A DNA stretch of 40,299 nucleotides from UMGS1696 sp964457685. Lineage in GTDB: Bacteria > Bacillota > Clostridia > Oscillospirales > CAG-272. Numbering within the stretch: position 1 is the stretch's first letter; every line of letters starts with the position of its first letter. Location of the stretch: assembly GCA_964457685.1 (NCBI GenBank), contig CAYWFS010000015.1:1-40299 (forward strand), read 5' to 3'. Position numbers and translations under genes: made by a program. Below are positions 40,241 through 40,299 of this stretch, in pieces. The notes beneath the pieces were generated by a model. That model worked only from the letters and a program-made list of their open reading frames with translations. It did not search any database and had not been told where the DNA came from.

Positions 40241-40299
40241 ATGAAAAACAAAAAAAAGATAACTCGCTCATCCCTGTCGCTTGCAAGAAAATTCATGCA
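40241..40299 (+). CDS. Possible start of an unidentified gene (truncated by window end)
   Basis: An ATG at 40241 opens a basic N-terminus, MKNKKKITRSSLSLARKFM, that is cut off after 19 codons. It lies about 124 nt after the predicted start of the promoter at 40081-40109. No ribosome site precedes it, and a CGGCT/AGCCG hairpin ends about 12 nt upstream, so the true start may lie downstream. Too short to identify. Confidence 0.3.
   Translation, partial: MKNKKKITRSSLSLARKFM

Overview
The window looks like a chromosomal segment of a low-to-mid GC Gram-positive gut or rumen Clostridia, probably Ruminococcaceae/Oscillospiraceae. The reasons are the DivIVA-YlmH-YggT-SepF-YlmE division cluster, many Cys-lipobox lipoproteins, GH43 glycosidases, wall-anchor-like tails ending in KKRN, a PerR-type regulator with a rubredoxin-first rubrerythrin, and SigA-type promoters with 17-bp spacers. 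Assignment below family level is inference. I see no tRNA, rRNA, IS element, prophage or CRISPR array.

Layout. 1-0.8 kb: the 3' end of rplA, its terminator and a small PQ-loop-like membrane protein. 0.8-9 kb (minus strand): a G5/3D wall-associated protein, a sugar-type solute-binding lipoprotein with no permease, two translationally coupled GH43 lipoproteins, and a two-LamG surface protein with a PKTFD tail. 9.3-10.4 kb: a perR-like gene and rubrerythrin under a consensus promoter with a palindrome near +1. 10.5-15.2 kb: a YerB-like DUF3048 lipoprotein, a 61-aa membrane protein, asnS, and a second orphan solute-binding lipoprotein paralogous to the first. 15.5-19.8 kb (plus strand): a promoter, a leader of about 380 nt rich in hairpins, then potABCD. 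19.9-28.9 kb (minus strand): a run of housekeeping genes, rbfA-nrnA-truB-(HlyD-like)-ylmE-sepF-yggT-ylmH-divIVA-lspA-rluD. 29-34 kb: a CapA-like lipoprotein diverging from a YhaO/SbcD-like nuclease and a YhaN/SbcC-like ATPase. 34.2-36.8 kb: two tandem discoidin-domain surface proteins with PQTFD tails, related by a recent duplication. 37-39.9 kb: a PreP-like M16C metallopeptidase. At 40.1 kb a consensus plus-strand promoter starts a transcript that leaves the window.

How the genes fit together. The GH43 enzymes, the LamG and discoidin surface proteins and the two solute-binding lipoproteins suggest that this cell binds and trims arabinose- or xylose-containing plant glycans at its surface. 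Import must depend on permeases encoded elsewhere. The central minus-strand block couples translation and ribosome maturation with cell division. PerR and rubrerythrin form a peroxide-defence unit.

Most unusual signals: (1) a 96-bp imperfect palindrome present twice, 28 kb apart, each copy starting 2-3 nt after a stop codon; (2) three surface proteins whose sorting-signal-like tails carry PxTFD where LPxTG/NPxTG would be expected; (3) the long hairpin-rich leader of potABCD; (4) a 74-nt almost fully paired hairpin terminator; (5) a short AAGG/CCTT hairpin at the transcript start of both discoidin genes, although their promoters have otherwise diverged.
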